Below are positions 1 to 4,807 of a stretch of 6,075 nucleotides of DNA, one piece after another. The notes under the pieces were generated by a model that was not told the DNA's origin, made no database searches, and was given only the letters and a program-made list of their open reading frames with translations. How positions within the stretch are numbered: position 1 is the first letter of the stretch; the number at the start of each line of letters is the position of its first letter. The translations under genes were made by a program, and so were the position numbers. The stretch is from Magnetococcales bacterium. Lineage in GTDB: Bacteria > Pseudomonadota > Magnetococcia > Magnetococcales > JADFYX01. The stretch spans positions 1-6,075 of the forward strand of contig JADFYX010000153.1 in the NCBI GenBank assembly GCA_015232795.1. The letters are read 5' to 3'.

Positions 1-20
1 AAAATTTATGAGAAGATACA

Positions 21-272
21 ATGGAACGAACTACAGAGGCAGAACTAGAACTTCCGGTTCAAGAAATTGCCGATGCATTTGATATTTCGGTAGAAGAGCT
101 TGAAGAGGCAATGATGTCGGGAATTGTTAATGTAGAGCAAGAGATGATTTCCGGGCCAAAAGATGGTGAATGGCCTAGTTCAGTAAAGCTAACAATGACC
201 TTGGGAGATAAAGTAGTAGCAATGCCTGTTGCGCTGCATTATCCAGAAGAAAAGGAGAACGCTCTTGGCTGA
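21..272 (+). CDS. small acidic protein of unknown function, partner of the radical SAM gene
   Basis: This 83-residue protein is complete. It is strongly acidic in its first half, where residues about 13-35 contain a run suggestive of a short helix-turn-helix or helical hairpin (IADAFDISVEELEEAMMSG). The second half has alternating hydrophobic residues that suggest beta strands (VKLTMTLGDKVVAMPVAL). There is no signal peptide, cysteine or membrane segment, so it is probably cytosolic. The layout resembles small DUF6522-type proteins as I remember them, but that is a weak impression. The ATG at 21 has only a poor purine stretch (GAGAAG) upstream. Its 3' end holds the ribosome binding site of the radical SAM gene, and the two reading frames overlap by 8 nt if the latter starts at 265, so the pair is probably translationally coupled. 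A partner or regulatory role for that enzyme is inference only. Confidence 0.7.
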   Translation: MERTTEAELELPVQEIADAFDISVEELEEAMMSGIVNVEQEMISGPKDGEWPSSVKLTMTLGDKVVAMPVALHYPEEKENALG

Positions 273-1365
273 TACCTACGCCATAGATAGCCACAAACTC
301 ATCTATCATCCAGAACGCACAGCTCAGGTTTTGCAAGCAGCAGGTGATTGGGAAAAGGCAAAATCTGTCTATCCAATATATGTGGAGATATCCCCTATTG
401 GGGTTTGTAATCATCGCTGTGTTTTTTGTGCTGTAGATTATATTGGTTACAATACCCAACGGCTAAAACTAGAGGTTCTAAAAAAACGTCTGGGGGAGAT
501 GGGAAAACTCGGGATAAAAAGCGTTATGTATGCTGGTGAAGGAGAACCCCTACTCCATAGCGATATGGGTGAGATTCTCAAGGCAACCAAAGAGGCAGGC
601 ATAGACTCGGCCCTCACCACCAACGCTACGGTGCTTCCTCCTGGTTTTATTGAACATGGGCTACCAGCACTGTCTTGGATTAAAATATCCATTAATGGTG
701 GCACACCGGAAGGATATCAAAAGATCCACCAAGCAAAAAAATCTGACGATTTTTTCAATGTCATAAAAAACATGAAAATAATGGTAAAAAACAAAAAAGA
801 GCGTAACCTTAACTGTACCTTGGGGGCGCAATCTATTTTGCTTCCAGACAATGCAGACCAGATGGAGCCGTTGATAAAAATTTGCCGGGATGAGGTGGGG
901 CTTGACTATCTGGTGATAAAACCCTACTCACAGCACATGTTTAGCGATACCAAAATTTATGAAAATATCGACTATACCGCTATGATGGCAATGGGAGACA
1001 AACTTCGGGCTATGAGCAAGCCGGGATTTTCGGTTATCTTCCGGGATAAAACCATGGAAAAATATAGTGATTCCGACCGTTACGACAAATGTCACGCAAC
1101 CCCGTTTTTATGGGGATATATAATGGCAAACGGCATAGTTTCCGGCTGTAGTGCCTTTTTGTTGGATAGTAGGTTTGAATACGGCAATATAAAAGAGCAG
1201 AGCTTTCAAGAGATATGGGAAGGGGAAAAACGCCATAAAGGGTGGGAGTTTATCAATAACGGCCTTGATATCAATAACTGCCGTCGTAACTGTCGTATGG
1301 ATGAGGTAAACCGCTATTTACATAAAATATCTACTGGCTCAGTTCCACATTTGAATTTTATTTAG
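265..1365 (+). CDS. radical SAM enzyme with C-terminal SPASM/twitch-like cysteines
   Basis: This is a radical SAM enzyme of 366 residues from the chosen start. The CxxxCxxC motif (C48, C52, C55, in CNHRCVFC) binds the [4Fe-4S] cluster that cleaves S-adenosylmethionine. It is followed by the glycine-rich AGEGEP motif (90-95) and a TTNAT strand (118-122), as in MoaA-type barrels. The C-terminal part has C276, C295, C339 and C343, with GNIKEQSFQEIW between them. This is the layout of a SPASM or twitch domain holding an auxiliary Fe-S cluster, although fewer cysteines are present than the seven of a full SPASM domain. The substrate is unknown; no precursor peptide or cofactor pathway gene is visible. 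Start choice: the TTG at 265 has AAGGAG at 252-257, seven bases upstream, whereas the ATG at 229 lies 44 nt inside the upstream gene and adds a basic, non-conserved-looking stretch. A peptide or carbohydrate modification role is possible but unproven. Confidence 0.88.
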   Translation: MADTYAIDSHKLIYHPERTAQVLQAAGDWEKAKSVYPIYVEISPIGVCNHRCVFCAVDYIGYNTQRLKLEVLKKRLGEMGKLGIKSVMYAGEGEPLLHSDMGEILKATKEAGIDSALTTNATVLPPGFIEHGLPALSWIKISINGGTPEGYQKIHQAKKSDDFFNVIKNMKIMVKNKKERNLNCTLGAQSILLPDNADQMEPLIKICRDEVGLDYLVIKPYSQHMFSDTKIYENIDYTAMMAMGDKLRAMSKPGFSVIFRDKTMEKYSDSDRYDKCHATPFLWGYIMANGIVSGCSAFLLDSRFEYGNIKEQSFQEIWEGEKRHKGWEFINNGLDINNCRRNCRMDEVNRYLHKISTGSVPHLNFI

Positions 1366-1428
1366 CTAGTTATAGCTGGTCCAATTATAAATTGCATAAG
1401 ATAAAAAAAAGATTTTATTATCACGGGT

Positions 1429-1449
1429 CAAGGGAGATTATCTCCCTTG
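1429..1449 (+). terminator. hairpin after the radical SAM gene, possible terminator
   Basis: CAAGGGAGA and TCTCCCTTG form a perfect 9-bp stem with a TTA loop, 63 nt after the radical SAM stop codon. The following bases (TTGGTTTGGG) are only moderately T-rich, so termination would be weak or would need Rho. It could equally be the first of the hairpins that fill this intergenic region. Confidence 0.4.
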
Positions 1450-1493
1450 TTGGTTTGGGCAAAGCCCAAGGTTTTGCCTTTGTTTTTAAGCTG

Positions 1494-1604
1494 TTGCATT
1501 CAAAAGCGTGGGGGTTTAGGGGGCTGCAAGCCCTCCCAAGGTTTTGCCTTTGCATTCAAAAGCGTGGGGGTTTGGGGGGCTGCAAGCCCTCCCAAGGTTT
1601 TGCC
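1494..1604. repeat. 56-bp tandem repeat, two copies, with internal hairpin
   Basis: Two adjacent copies (1494-1549 and 1550-1604, the second one base short at its end) differ internally only at 1518/1574 (A versus G). Each contains GGGCT-GCA-AGCCC, a short stem with a 3-nt loop. An 18-base piece of the unit (CCCAAGGTTTTGCCTTTG) also occurs at 1465-1482, so an earlier, partial third copy precedes them. The near identity of the copies indicates recent duplication. The copies are contiguous with no spacers, so this is not a CRISPR array. Confidence 0.9.
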
Positions 1605-1657
1605 ATTAACTTTTGCGCAGTTTATAAGTGAAGCAACTATACTTATCTTGCATTTTA

Positions 1658-1706
1658 TTGGGGCTTTGCCCCAAACCCCACTGGGAAGGGACTTATCCCT
1701 TCCCAG
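1658..1706. repeat. double hairpin upstream of ispE
   Basis: Two perfect inverted repeats sit 6 nt apart: TTGGGGC-TTT-GCCCCAA (1658-1674) and CTGGGAAGGGA-CTTA-TCCCTTCCCAG (1681-1706, an 11-bp stem with a 4-nt loop). A run of six T's follows at 1722-1727, about 15 nt after the second stem, which is too far for a classical intrinsic terminator. Paired GC-rich hairpins of this style are common dispersed intergenic elements in proteobacterial genomes. The second one ends 57 nt before the ispE start codon and would lie in the leader if ispE is transcribed from further upstream. Confidence 0.8.
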
Positions 1707-1763
1707 ACCCATCCCCAGAAATTTTTTCTTACAAACACTACTATTCAACAGAAATTTTTACTT

Positions 1764-2660
1764 ATGAAAGCAAAATTCACCGCCCCAGCAAAAGTCAACC
1801 TTGCCCTTCGAGTTGTAGGCAAACGACCTGACGGTTATCATCTACTGCAAACTGTGATGACTTTTTTCCCCCTTTTTGACCACCTGGAAATTGAACTACT
1901 CCCCCAAAATGCCGGAATAAAACTCTCCTGCCAGCCAGAAGTAACCCCAAAACCAGAAGATAATCTCATCTATAAAGCTGCAAAAGCCTTTGCACTATCA
2001 TCAGGTGTAAAAACCGGAGTGGCAATAAAATTAACAAAAAACATTCCCCATGGGGGTGGTCTAGGTGGTGGCTCCTCAGACGCTGCAACCACGTTATTGG
2101 CCCTAAATAAAATGTGGGATATAAATTGGCCCATTGCAAAGTTAATAGATCTAGGGGTGTCACTGGGAGCAGATATCCCGATTTTTCTCGGTGGCCAAGG
2201 AGCCTTAGCCCAAGGAATAGGCGAAAAACTAACATTTCTACCAGATCTCCCCACAGCAACACTGGTTTTAATCAATCCCGGCATAACCATTTCCACAAAA
2301 GATGTCTTCACCACCCTTGCAGGCAACTTTCCCAACCACCCCCTCCCCCTATCAGCCGAAACAATAAAAGACGGTTGCCTGCCAGCTCTTTTGGAAAATG
2401 ATCTAGAGCCAATTGTAAAAAATATCACCCCATTAATAGCTGAAATGGCCGACTCTCTAATAAACGCAGGGGCAAATGCCACCCTAATGTCCGGCAGTGG
2501 CTCCTCGCTTTTTGGCTATTTCAAGAAAAAAGAACAAGCTACAAACGCCGTAAACGCCCTAAAACAAAGACATCCCACCTGGAAAATAACGAAAGGTACA
2601 ACTTTTAACATCCACCCCTTTGCAAAAGAGTGGAAATCAAGTATAGTCCACCGTCATTGA
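1764..2660 (+). CDS. ispE: 4-diphosphocytidyl-2-C-methyl-D-erythritol kinase IspE
   Basis: IspE phosphorylates the 2-hydroxyl of CDP-methylerythritol with ATP, the fourth step of the cytosolic MEP pathway to isopentenyl diphosphate. All three GHMP-kinase motifs are present in the 298-residue product. Motif 1 is PAKVNLAL (8-15) with the expected catalytic lysine K10. The ATP loop is PHGGGLGGGSSDAA (95-108), where the more usual alanine of the GAGLGGG core is glycine. The C-terminal motif is LMSGSGSSLFGYF (241-253). D137 in LGADIPIF fits the catalytic aspartate, and RPDGYHLLQT (21-30) fits the substrate-binding region. The length is normal for the family (about 280-300). The ATG at 1764 begins the conserved KFTAPAK strand, although no good Shine-Dalgarno sequence precedes it. 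tRNA-Gln follows after 8 nt, so the two are probably co-transcribed. Confidence 0.97.
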   Translation: MKAKFTAPAKVNLALRVVGKRPDGYHLLQTVMTFFPLFDHLEIELLPQNAGIKLSCQPEVTPKPEDNLIYKAAKAFALSSGVKTGVAIKLTKNIPHGGGLGGGSSDAATTLLALNKMWDINWPIAKLIDLGVSLGADIPIFLGGQGALAQGIGEKLTFLPDLPTATLVLINPGITISTKDVFTTLAGNFPNHPLPLSAETIKDGCLPALLENDLEPIVKNITPLIAEMADSLINAGANATLMSGSGSSLFGYFKKKEQATNAVNALKQRHPTWKITKGTTFNIHPFAKEWKSSIVHRH

Positions 2661-2668
2661 TTATCTGG

Positions 2669-2743
2669 TGGGCCGTCGCCAAGCGGTAAGGCCCCGGATT
2701 TTGATTCCGGTATGCGGAGGTTCGAATCCTCCCGGCCCAGCCA
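2669..2743 (+). tRNA. tRNA-Gln (anticodon TTG), CCA encoded
   Basis: The acceptor arms TGGGCCG (2669-2675) and CGGCCCA (2733-2739) pair perfectly, followed by discriminator G2740 and encoded CCA (2741-2743). The anticodon stem CCGGA/TCCGG encloses the loop TTTTGAT with the anticodon TTG at 2701-2703, which reads CAA and, by wobble, CAG codons. The T arm is GGAGG-TTCGAAT-CCTCC. It begins 8 nt after the ispE stop codon, a linkage found in many proteobacteria, where prs usually comes next. Here prs is not in the window. The 3' part of this tRNA is repeated at 3517-3576. Confidence 0.97.
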
Positions 2744-2754
2744 TTTTTTTCAAT
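2698..2754 (+). repeat. left copy of tRNA-Gln 3' direct repeat (attL-like)
   Basis: From the anticodon loop through the tRNA 3' end and on to TTTTCAAT, this segment recurs as a direct repeat at 3517-3576. Within the tRNA, 16 nt (2698-2713) and 29 nt (2714-2742) are identical between the copies. The left copy belongs to the intact tRNA gene. This is the classical appearance of a tRNA attachment site used by a tyrosine recombinase, although no such enzyme is encoded here. Confidence 0.8.
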
Positions 2755-2772
2755 GAGTTATACCGCTTTTAC

Positions 2773-2799
2773 CCTTATTAATGGCAATAAGGCGTTTTC
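2773..2799 (+). terminator. probable terminator of the ispE-tRNA-Gln transcript
   Basis: CCTTATT (2773-2779) and AATAAGG (2786-2792) form a 7-bp stem with loop AATGGC, followed by CGTTTTCTT. The seven T's directly after the tRNA CCA (2744-2750) may also contribute to ending the transcript. The stem is AT-rich, so efficiency is uncertain. Confidence 0.45.
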
Positions 2800-2846
2800 T
2801 TGCAGACCTGTTGTTATCTTTACATAAAACAGTAAATCAATCATTT

Positions 2847-2874
2847 TTGTGCAATATTGCATGTACAGTATAAT
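2847..2874 (+). promoter_or_regulatory. candidate promoter with palindromic operator-like site
   Basis: A perfect -10 hexamer TATAAT (2869-2874) lies 16 bp after TTGTGC (2847-2852), a weak -35. The perfect 12-bp palindrome TGCAATATTGCA (2850-2861) overlaps the -35 end and the spacer, the usual place for a repressor operator. Transcription would run toward the small gene at 3036, leaving a leader of about 155 nt that contains the hairpin at 2946-2974. Confidence 0.5.
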
Positions 2875-2945
2875 TTTTTTTTGCTATTTTTCTCGGTTGA
2901 TTGACCCTTGATCTGGGTTACTCTTTCGATGGTTCGCCTTTTAAA

Positions 2946-2974
2946 CCCCGTCCGCATCTCAAACACGGATGGGG
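2946..2974 (+). other. hairpin in the leader of the DUF1640-like gene
   Basis: CCCCGTCCG (2946-2954) and CGGATGGGG (2966-2974) pair over 9 bp with one G-T wobble and an 11-nt loop. A T-rich stretch (GTATTGTTTTTCT) starts about 10 nt later. It could act as an attenuator or a transcript-stabilising stem between the candidate promoter and the gene at 3036. Confidence 0.4.
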
Positions 2975-3035
2975 AATAGTCTTGTATTGTTTTTCTATAA
3001 GAATGTGGTAGACTTTTACGAAAGGAGATTGAAAA

Positions 3036-3287
3036 GTGACCACCGTAACATTTAATACATTGGCTTTTTCTGAGCGACTAAAGGCATCTGGTGTGCCAGA
3101 GTCACAGGCTAAAGAGCATGCCATGGCTCTATCTGATGCTTTTGAAGCAAAGGATCTAGCTACAAAACAAGACATTAAGATAGCTATTGCCGAGTTAGAG
3201 ACCAGCCTCATCAAATGGGTGGTTGGCACTGGTTTAGCTATCGTTGGGATTATGTTTGCTCTTCTTCGATTCATGCCCCCTTCATAA
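3036..3287 (+). CDS. small membrane-anchored protein, DUF1640-like
   Basis: This 83-residue product begins MTTVTFNTLAFSERLKASGVPESQA, continues through an Ala/Glu-rich amphipathic helix, DLATKQDI (40-47) and a short coiled-coil stretch, and ends in one hydrophobic segment (about 61-80, VVGTGLAIVGIMFALLRFM). This order (F-x-L-x-L-x-x-G-V-x-x-x-Q-A helix, 'DLATK' hinge, heptads, C-terminal membrane anchor) matches bacterial DUF1640 proteins as I know them. The heptad part is shorter than usual, suggesting a minimal or internally deleted version. It starts with GTG, supported by AAAGGAG at 3021-3027 with a spacer of 8 nt. Its function is unknown; family members are small, multi-copy and often found in accessory DNA. 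It is the only gene in the tRNA-flanked interval. Confidence 0.8.
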   Translation: MTTVTFNTLAFSERLKASGVPESQAKEHAMALSDAFEAKDLATKQDIKIAIAELETSLIKWVVGTGLAIVGIMFALLRFMPPS

Positions 3288-3516
3288 TTTTTTATTTCCT
3301 TTAACAAGAGAAATGGCGCACCATCAAGTTATTTCCTCCATCCCACATTTATGTTCAAAAACCGCACTGCCATCATACATTTTGTAAAACCAACATTGCA
3401 GCTTTTCCACCATTAATTTGCCGCTCGCTCCAACACTACCCACTAATAGCCTGTTCCATTTTATTATTCAGTTGTTGTTGTGGTCATTGTTGGTCACTAG
3501 TGGCCTATTTACCCAA
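3288..3516. other. non-coding stretch with paired TGGTCA sites before the tRNA repeat
   Basis: No gene or RNA is evident. Near its end TGGTCA occurs twice, 10 bp apart (3481-3486 and 3491-3496), and the second runs into the near-palindrome GGTCACTAGTGGCC (3492-3505, core CACTAGTG). These lie 12-36 bp before the tRNA-like repeat, where recombinase or excisionase arm sites would be expected. That role is speculative. Confidence 0.35.
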
Positions 3517-3576
3517 ATTTTGATTCCGGTATAGTAAGCGGAGGTTCGAATCCTCCCGGCCCAGCCTTTTTTCAAT
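3517..3576 (+). repeat. right copy: duplicated tRNA-Gln 3' fragment (attR-like)
   Basis: ATTTTGATTCCGGTAT (3517-3532) matches 2698-2713. Then comes a 5-nt insertion AGTAA (3533-3537), and 3538-3566 matches 2714-2742 exactly. The similarity continues into the flank (T-run plus CAAT), with the last A of CCA and one T missing. Only the 3' half of the tRNA is here; the D arm and 5' acceptor strand are absent, so it is not a functional tRNA. CCC just before it, followed by AA where the tRNA has GG, could be a decayed trace of the anticodon stem. It may be the right end of an integrated element or the relic of a tandem tRNA duplication. Confidence 0.85.
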
Positions 3577-3706
3577 CATTTCTATTATCTAAATTCTACC
3601 CACTGCTATTTTCCATGCTCTTTATTAGCTAACATCAACTATTTCATTAAAATAATATTGCATATTTTTATCGACATTCTGCTCCATTTATTGTATTTTT
3701 TAGACA

Positions 3707-3724
3707 TTGGTTTAACCTAACCAA
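3707..3724 (+). promoter_or_regulatory. inverted repeat upstream of the antitoxin, candidate operator
   Basis: TTGGTT (3707-3712) and AACCAA (3719-3724) form an inverted repeat with a 6-bp spacer that itself contains AACC, so AACC-type half-sites occur several times just before the antitoxin ribosome binding site. Phd/YefM antitoxins bind such palindromes to repress their own operon. I could not pick out convincing -35 and -10 boxes. Confidence 0.4.
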
Positions 3725-3739
3725 CCTAAAAGAGGTAAT

Positions 3740-3979
3740 ATGAACCAAGTCAATCTATTCAATGCAAAAGCACAACTCTCCAACCTTGTACGACGTGCTG
3801 CTGCTGGAGAGGAGATAATAATTGCTAAAAATGGTATTCCCCAAGCACGCTTGGTTCCCTTAGGATCAATTACAGATTTATCTCCTAGATCCCCTGGACG
3901 TTTAAAAGGGTTAATACAAGAATCGGCAGATTTTGATCAAACCCCAGATGAAATTATAAGAGCCTTTGAAGGAGAGTAG
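3740..3979 (+). CDS. Phd/YefM-family antitoxin of a type II toxin-antitoxin pair
   Basis: This is a 79-residue protein. Its N-terminal half, MNQVNLFNAKAQLSNLVRRA followed by GEEIIIAKNGIPQARLVPL, is the characteristic Phd/YefM DNA-binding fold. The disordered, acidic C-terminal tail (residues about 45-79, ending in DFDQTPDEIIRAFEGE) is the part that wraps around and inhibits the toxin in this family. The ATG has GAGG at 3732-3735, a short spacer. It is followed after 3 nt by the PIN-domain toxin, the normal antitoxin-first order, and probably represses the operon together with the toxin. Length and composition are normal, with no sign of decay. Confidence 0.93.
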   Translation: MNQVNLFNAKAQLSNLVRRAAAGEEIIIAKNGIPQARLVPLGSITDLSPRSPGRLKGLIQESADFDQTPDEIIRAFEGE

Positions 3980-3982
3980 CAG

Positions 3983-4369
3983 ATGCAGCGAATTCTCCTG
4001 GATACTCATGCACTTATTTGGTGGCTTAGAGACGCTCCTGAGCTTGGAAACAAAGCGAGAAATCTTTTAGCAAACCGCCATAATCAGGTGCTTGTAAGTG
4101 CTGCTAGTATATGGGAAATTCAAATTAAGCGTGGTATTGGAAAATTATCAGCACCTGATGGACTTTTAGAAATTATTGAAGATGATGGCATGATTATATT
4201 GGATATTTCAGGACAACATGCCGAGCAAATAAACAACCTTCCCCACCACCACCGTGATCCCTTTGACAGAATGCTAATTGCTCAAGCCCAAATAGAAGGT
4301 TTAACAATTTTAACCTCTGATAAACAGATTGTACAGTACGGTGTTAGAACTCTATCTGCAAAAATATAA
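3983..4369 (+). CDS. PIN-domain ribonuclease toxin, VapC-like
   Basis: This 128-residue PIN-domain protein resembles the VapC-like toxins of the COG3744 type that pair with Phd-fold antitoxins. The acidic residues of the metal site are all present: D7 in LLDTHALIWW, E45 in SAASIWEIQIKRGIGKL, D95 in HHHRDPFDRMLIAQA and D113 in ILTSDKQI. The enzyme is therefore predicted to be an active Mg2+/Mn2+-dependent RNase that cuts cellular RNA, often tRNA or rRNA, when the antitoxin is lost; the actual target is unknown. The ATG has AAGGAG at 3969-3974 with an 8-nt spacer, lying within the end of the antitoxin gene, so the two are translated as a unit. The position right after the tRNA-like repeat suggests a role in stabilising this region. 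Confidence 0.94.
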   Translation: MQRILLDTHALIWWLRDAPELGNKARNLLANRHNQVLVSAASIWEIQIKRGIGKLSAPDGLLEIIEDDGMIILDISGQHAEQINNLPHHHRDPFDRMLIAQAQIEGLTILTSDKQIVQYGVRTLSAKI

Positions 4370-4391
4370 CTACTGCTTATTTGTCTTAAAC

Positions 4392-4420
4392 TGGAGTTTA
4401 TTATCATAAAAGTAACTCCA
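4392..4420 (+). terminator. hairpin after the toxin gene, weak terminator candidate
   Basis: TGGAG (4392-4396) pairs with CTCCA (4416-4420), and inside it TTTAT pairs with ATAAA around the loop TATC, with a 5-nt bulge on the right arm. It lies 23 nt after the toxin stop codon. No T-run follows, so termination is uncertain. Confidence 0.3.
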
Positions 4421-4447
4421 TCACTATACCCTCTAAATCATAAACAG

Positions 4448-4475
4448 TTGACACAATGCCTGCCATAAGTAAACT
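4448..4475 (+). promoter_or_regulatory. candidate sigma-70 promoter
   Basis: A perfect -35 TTGACA (4448-4453) is followed after 16 bp by TAAACT (4470-4475, four of six matches to the -10 consensus). It points toward the nuclease gene about 430 nt downstream and would transcribe the hairpin at 4540-4569 and the inverted-repeat element on the way. It could alternatively drive a small RNA. Confidence 0.4.
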
Positions 4476-4539
4476 AAGATGAGTTTCTATGTAGAATTGA
4501 TTTGTGGTAGCGGATTATTTTAGAGTTTTTTCTACAATA

Positions 4540-4569
4540 ACATAGCTCTGCCAATAAAAAGAGTTATGT
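4540..4569 (+). other. 10-bp-stem hairpin of unknown role
   Basis: ACATAGCTCT (4540-4549) and AGAGTTATGT (4560-4569) pair over 10 bp with one G-U wobble and a 10-nt A-rich loop. It lies 20 nt before the left end of the inverted-repeat element and downstream of the candidate promoter at 4448. No T-run follows. Confidence 0.35.
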
Positions 4570-4589
4570 AAGAACTCAAGGAACACTCT

Positions 4590-4807
4590 CGAATGGCACT
4601 AAGTTAAGGAATCTAACCTACAAAGTTAATAGCAGCAATGGCAGAATTATTCGCAATGGCCGTAGGAGCAAGCTTACTTGTGAATCTCTTTTAAACCAAT
4701 ATGTTCGCGAGCAAGCTCGCTTTTACAGGCAACTTAATGATGTGTCATTTAACTGGACTAGCTTTTAGTAAATACCGTGCTGAAACCCCTTAACTTAGTG
4801 CCACTCG
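4590..4807. mobile_element. 218-bp MITE-like element with 20-bp terminal inverted repeats
   Basis: CGAATGGCACTAAGTTAAGG (4590-4609) and CCTTAACTTAGTGCCACTCG (4788-4807) are inverted copies with one mismatch. The interior has no reading frame long enough for a transposase, so it is a non-autonomous MITE or a deleted insertion sequence. The TGGCACTAAGTTAAGG ends resemble tips of some IS4-like elements as I remember them, which is not certain. I see no clear target duplication: only CTCG is shared by the two edges. Inside lies the imperfect inverted pair at 4660-4729. Confidence 0.7.
4660..4729. repeat. REP-like imperfect inverted pair inside the element
   Basis: The left arm at 4660-4684 contains GTAGGAGCAAGCTTACTTG. 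The right arm at 4704-4729 (TTCGCGAGCAAGCTCGC, then TTTTACAGG), read on the other strand, gives TGTAAAAGCGAGCTTGCTCG. Both arms resemble the GTAGGAGCGAGCTTGCTCGC palindromic repeat that I know as a REP sequence in Pseudomonas and some other gammaproteobacteria. Two such arms in inverse orientation, 19 nt apart, form a REPIN-like structure. The resemblance is from memory and imperfect. Confidence 0.5.

Larger units (their letters stand above)
1366..1763. other. hairpin-rich intergenic region without a credible gene
   Basis: These 398 bp hold only reading frames that read through repeats and give low-complexity peptides rich in Gly, Pro, Leu and Phe, with no ribosome binding sites. What is present is structural: a 9-bp-stem hairpin at 1429-1449, TTGGGC-AAA-GCCCAA at 1455-1469, the 56-bp tandem repeat at 1494-1604, and two strong hairpins at 1658-1706. 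The G+C-rich strings contrast with the AT-rich genes on both sides, which suggests an inserted family of intergenic repeats. I find no convincing promoter for ispE here. Confidence 0.75.
2755..3516 (+). mobile_element. putative small integrated element or remnant at tRNA-Gln
   Basis: This is the interval between the two tRNA-Gln 3' repeats. It contains one supported gene (3036-3287), its candidate promoter, and otherwise AT-rich DNA without reading frames of merit. There is no integrase, excisionase or replication gene, so it would be a deletion remnant or a very small satellite that depends on an integrase encoded elsewhere. The interval also separates ispE-tRNA-Gln from whatever used to follow. 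The mobile nature is inferred from the repeats alone. Confidence 0.5.

Noticed and set aside
229..264. ATG at 229 as the start of the radical SAM gene
   Set aside because: It lies 44 nt inside the upstream gene, has no ribosome binding site, and adds a basic 12-residue extension. The TTG at 265 has a strong AAGGAG at ideal spacing.
175..704. Minus-strand frames inside the radical SAM gene
   Set aside because: They are antisense shadows without motifs.
1465..1604. CRISPR array
   Set aside because: The repeat copies abut with no unique spacers and there are no cas genes.
1392..1831. Several overlapping frames on both strands in the repeat region before ispE
   Set aside because: They read through the 56-bp repeat and hairpins, give low-complexity peptides, lack ribosome binding sites and overlap one another.
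1970..2482. 170-codon frame on the minus strand inside ispE
   Set aside because: It is a shadow of a strongly supported gene, with no recognisable motif or ribosome binding site.
2918..3307. 129-codon minus-strand frame opposite the DUF1640-like gene
   Set aside because: The plus-strand gene has a good ribosome binding site and a family-like layout. The minus-strand product has neither.
3517..3576. Second functional tRNA-Gln
   Set aside because: The 5' acceptor strand and D arm are missing, the anticodon stem cannot form, and the variable region carries a 5-nt insertion.
4590..4807. Complete insertion sequence
   Set aside because: Only about 180 bp lie between the inverted repeats and no transposase fragment is recognisable.
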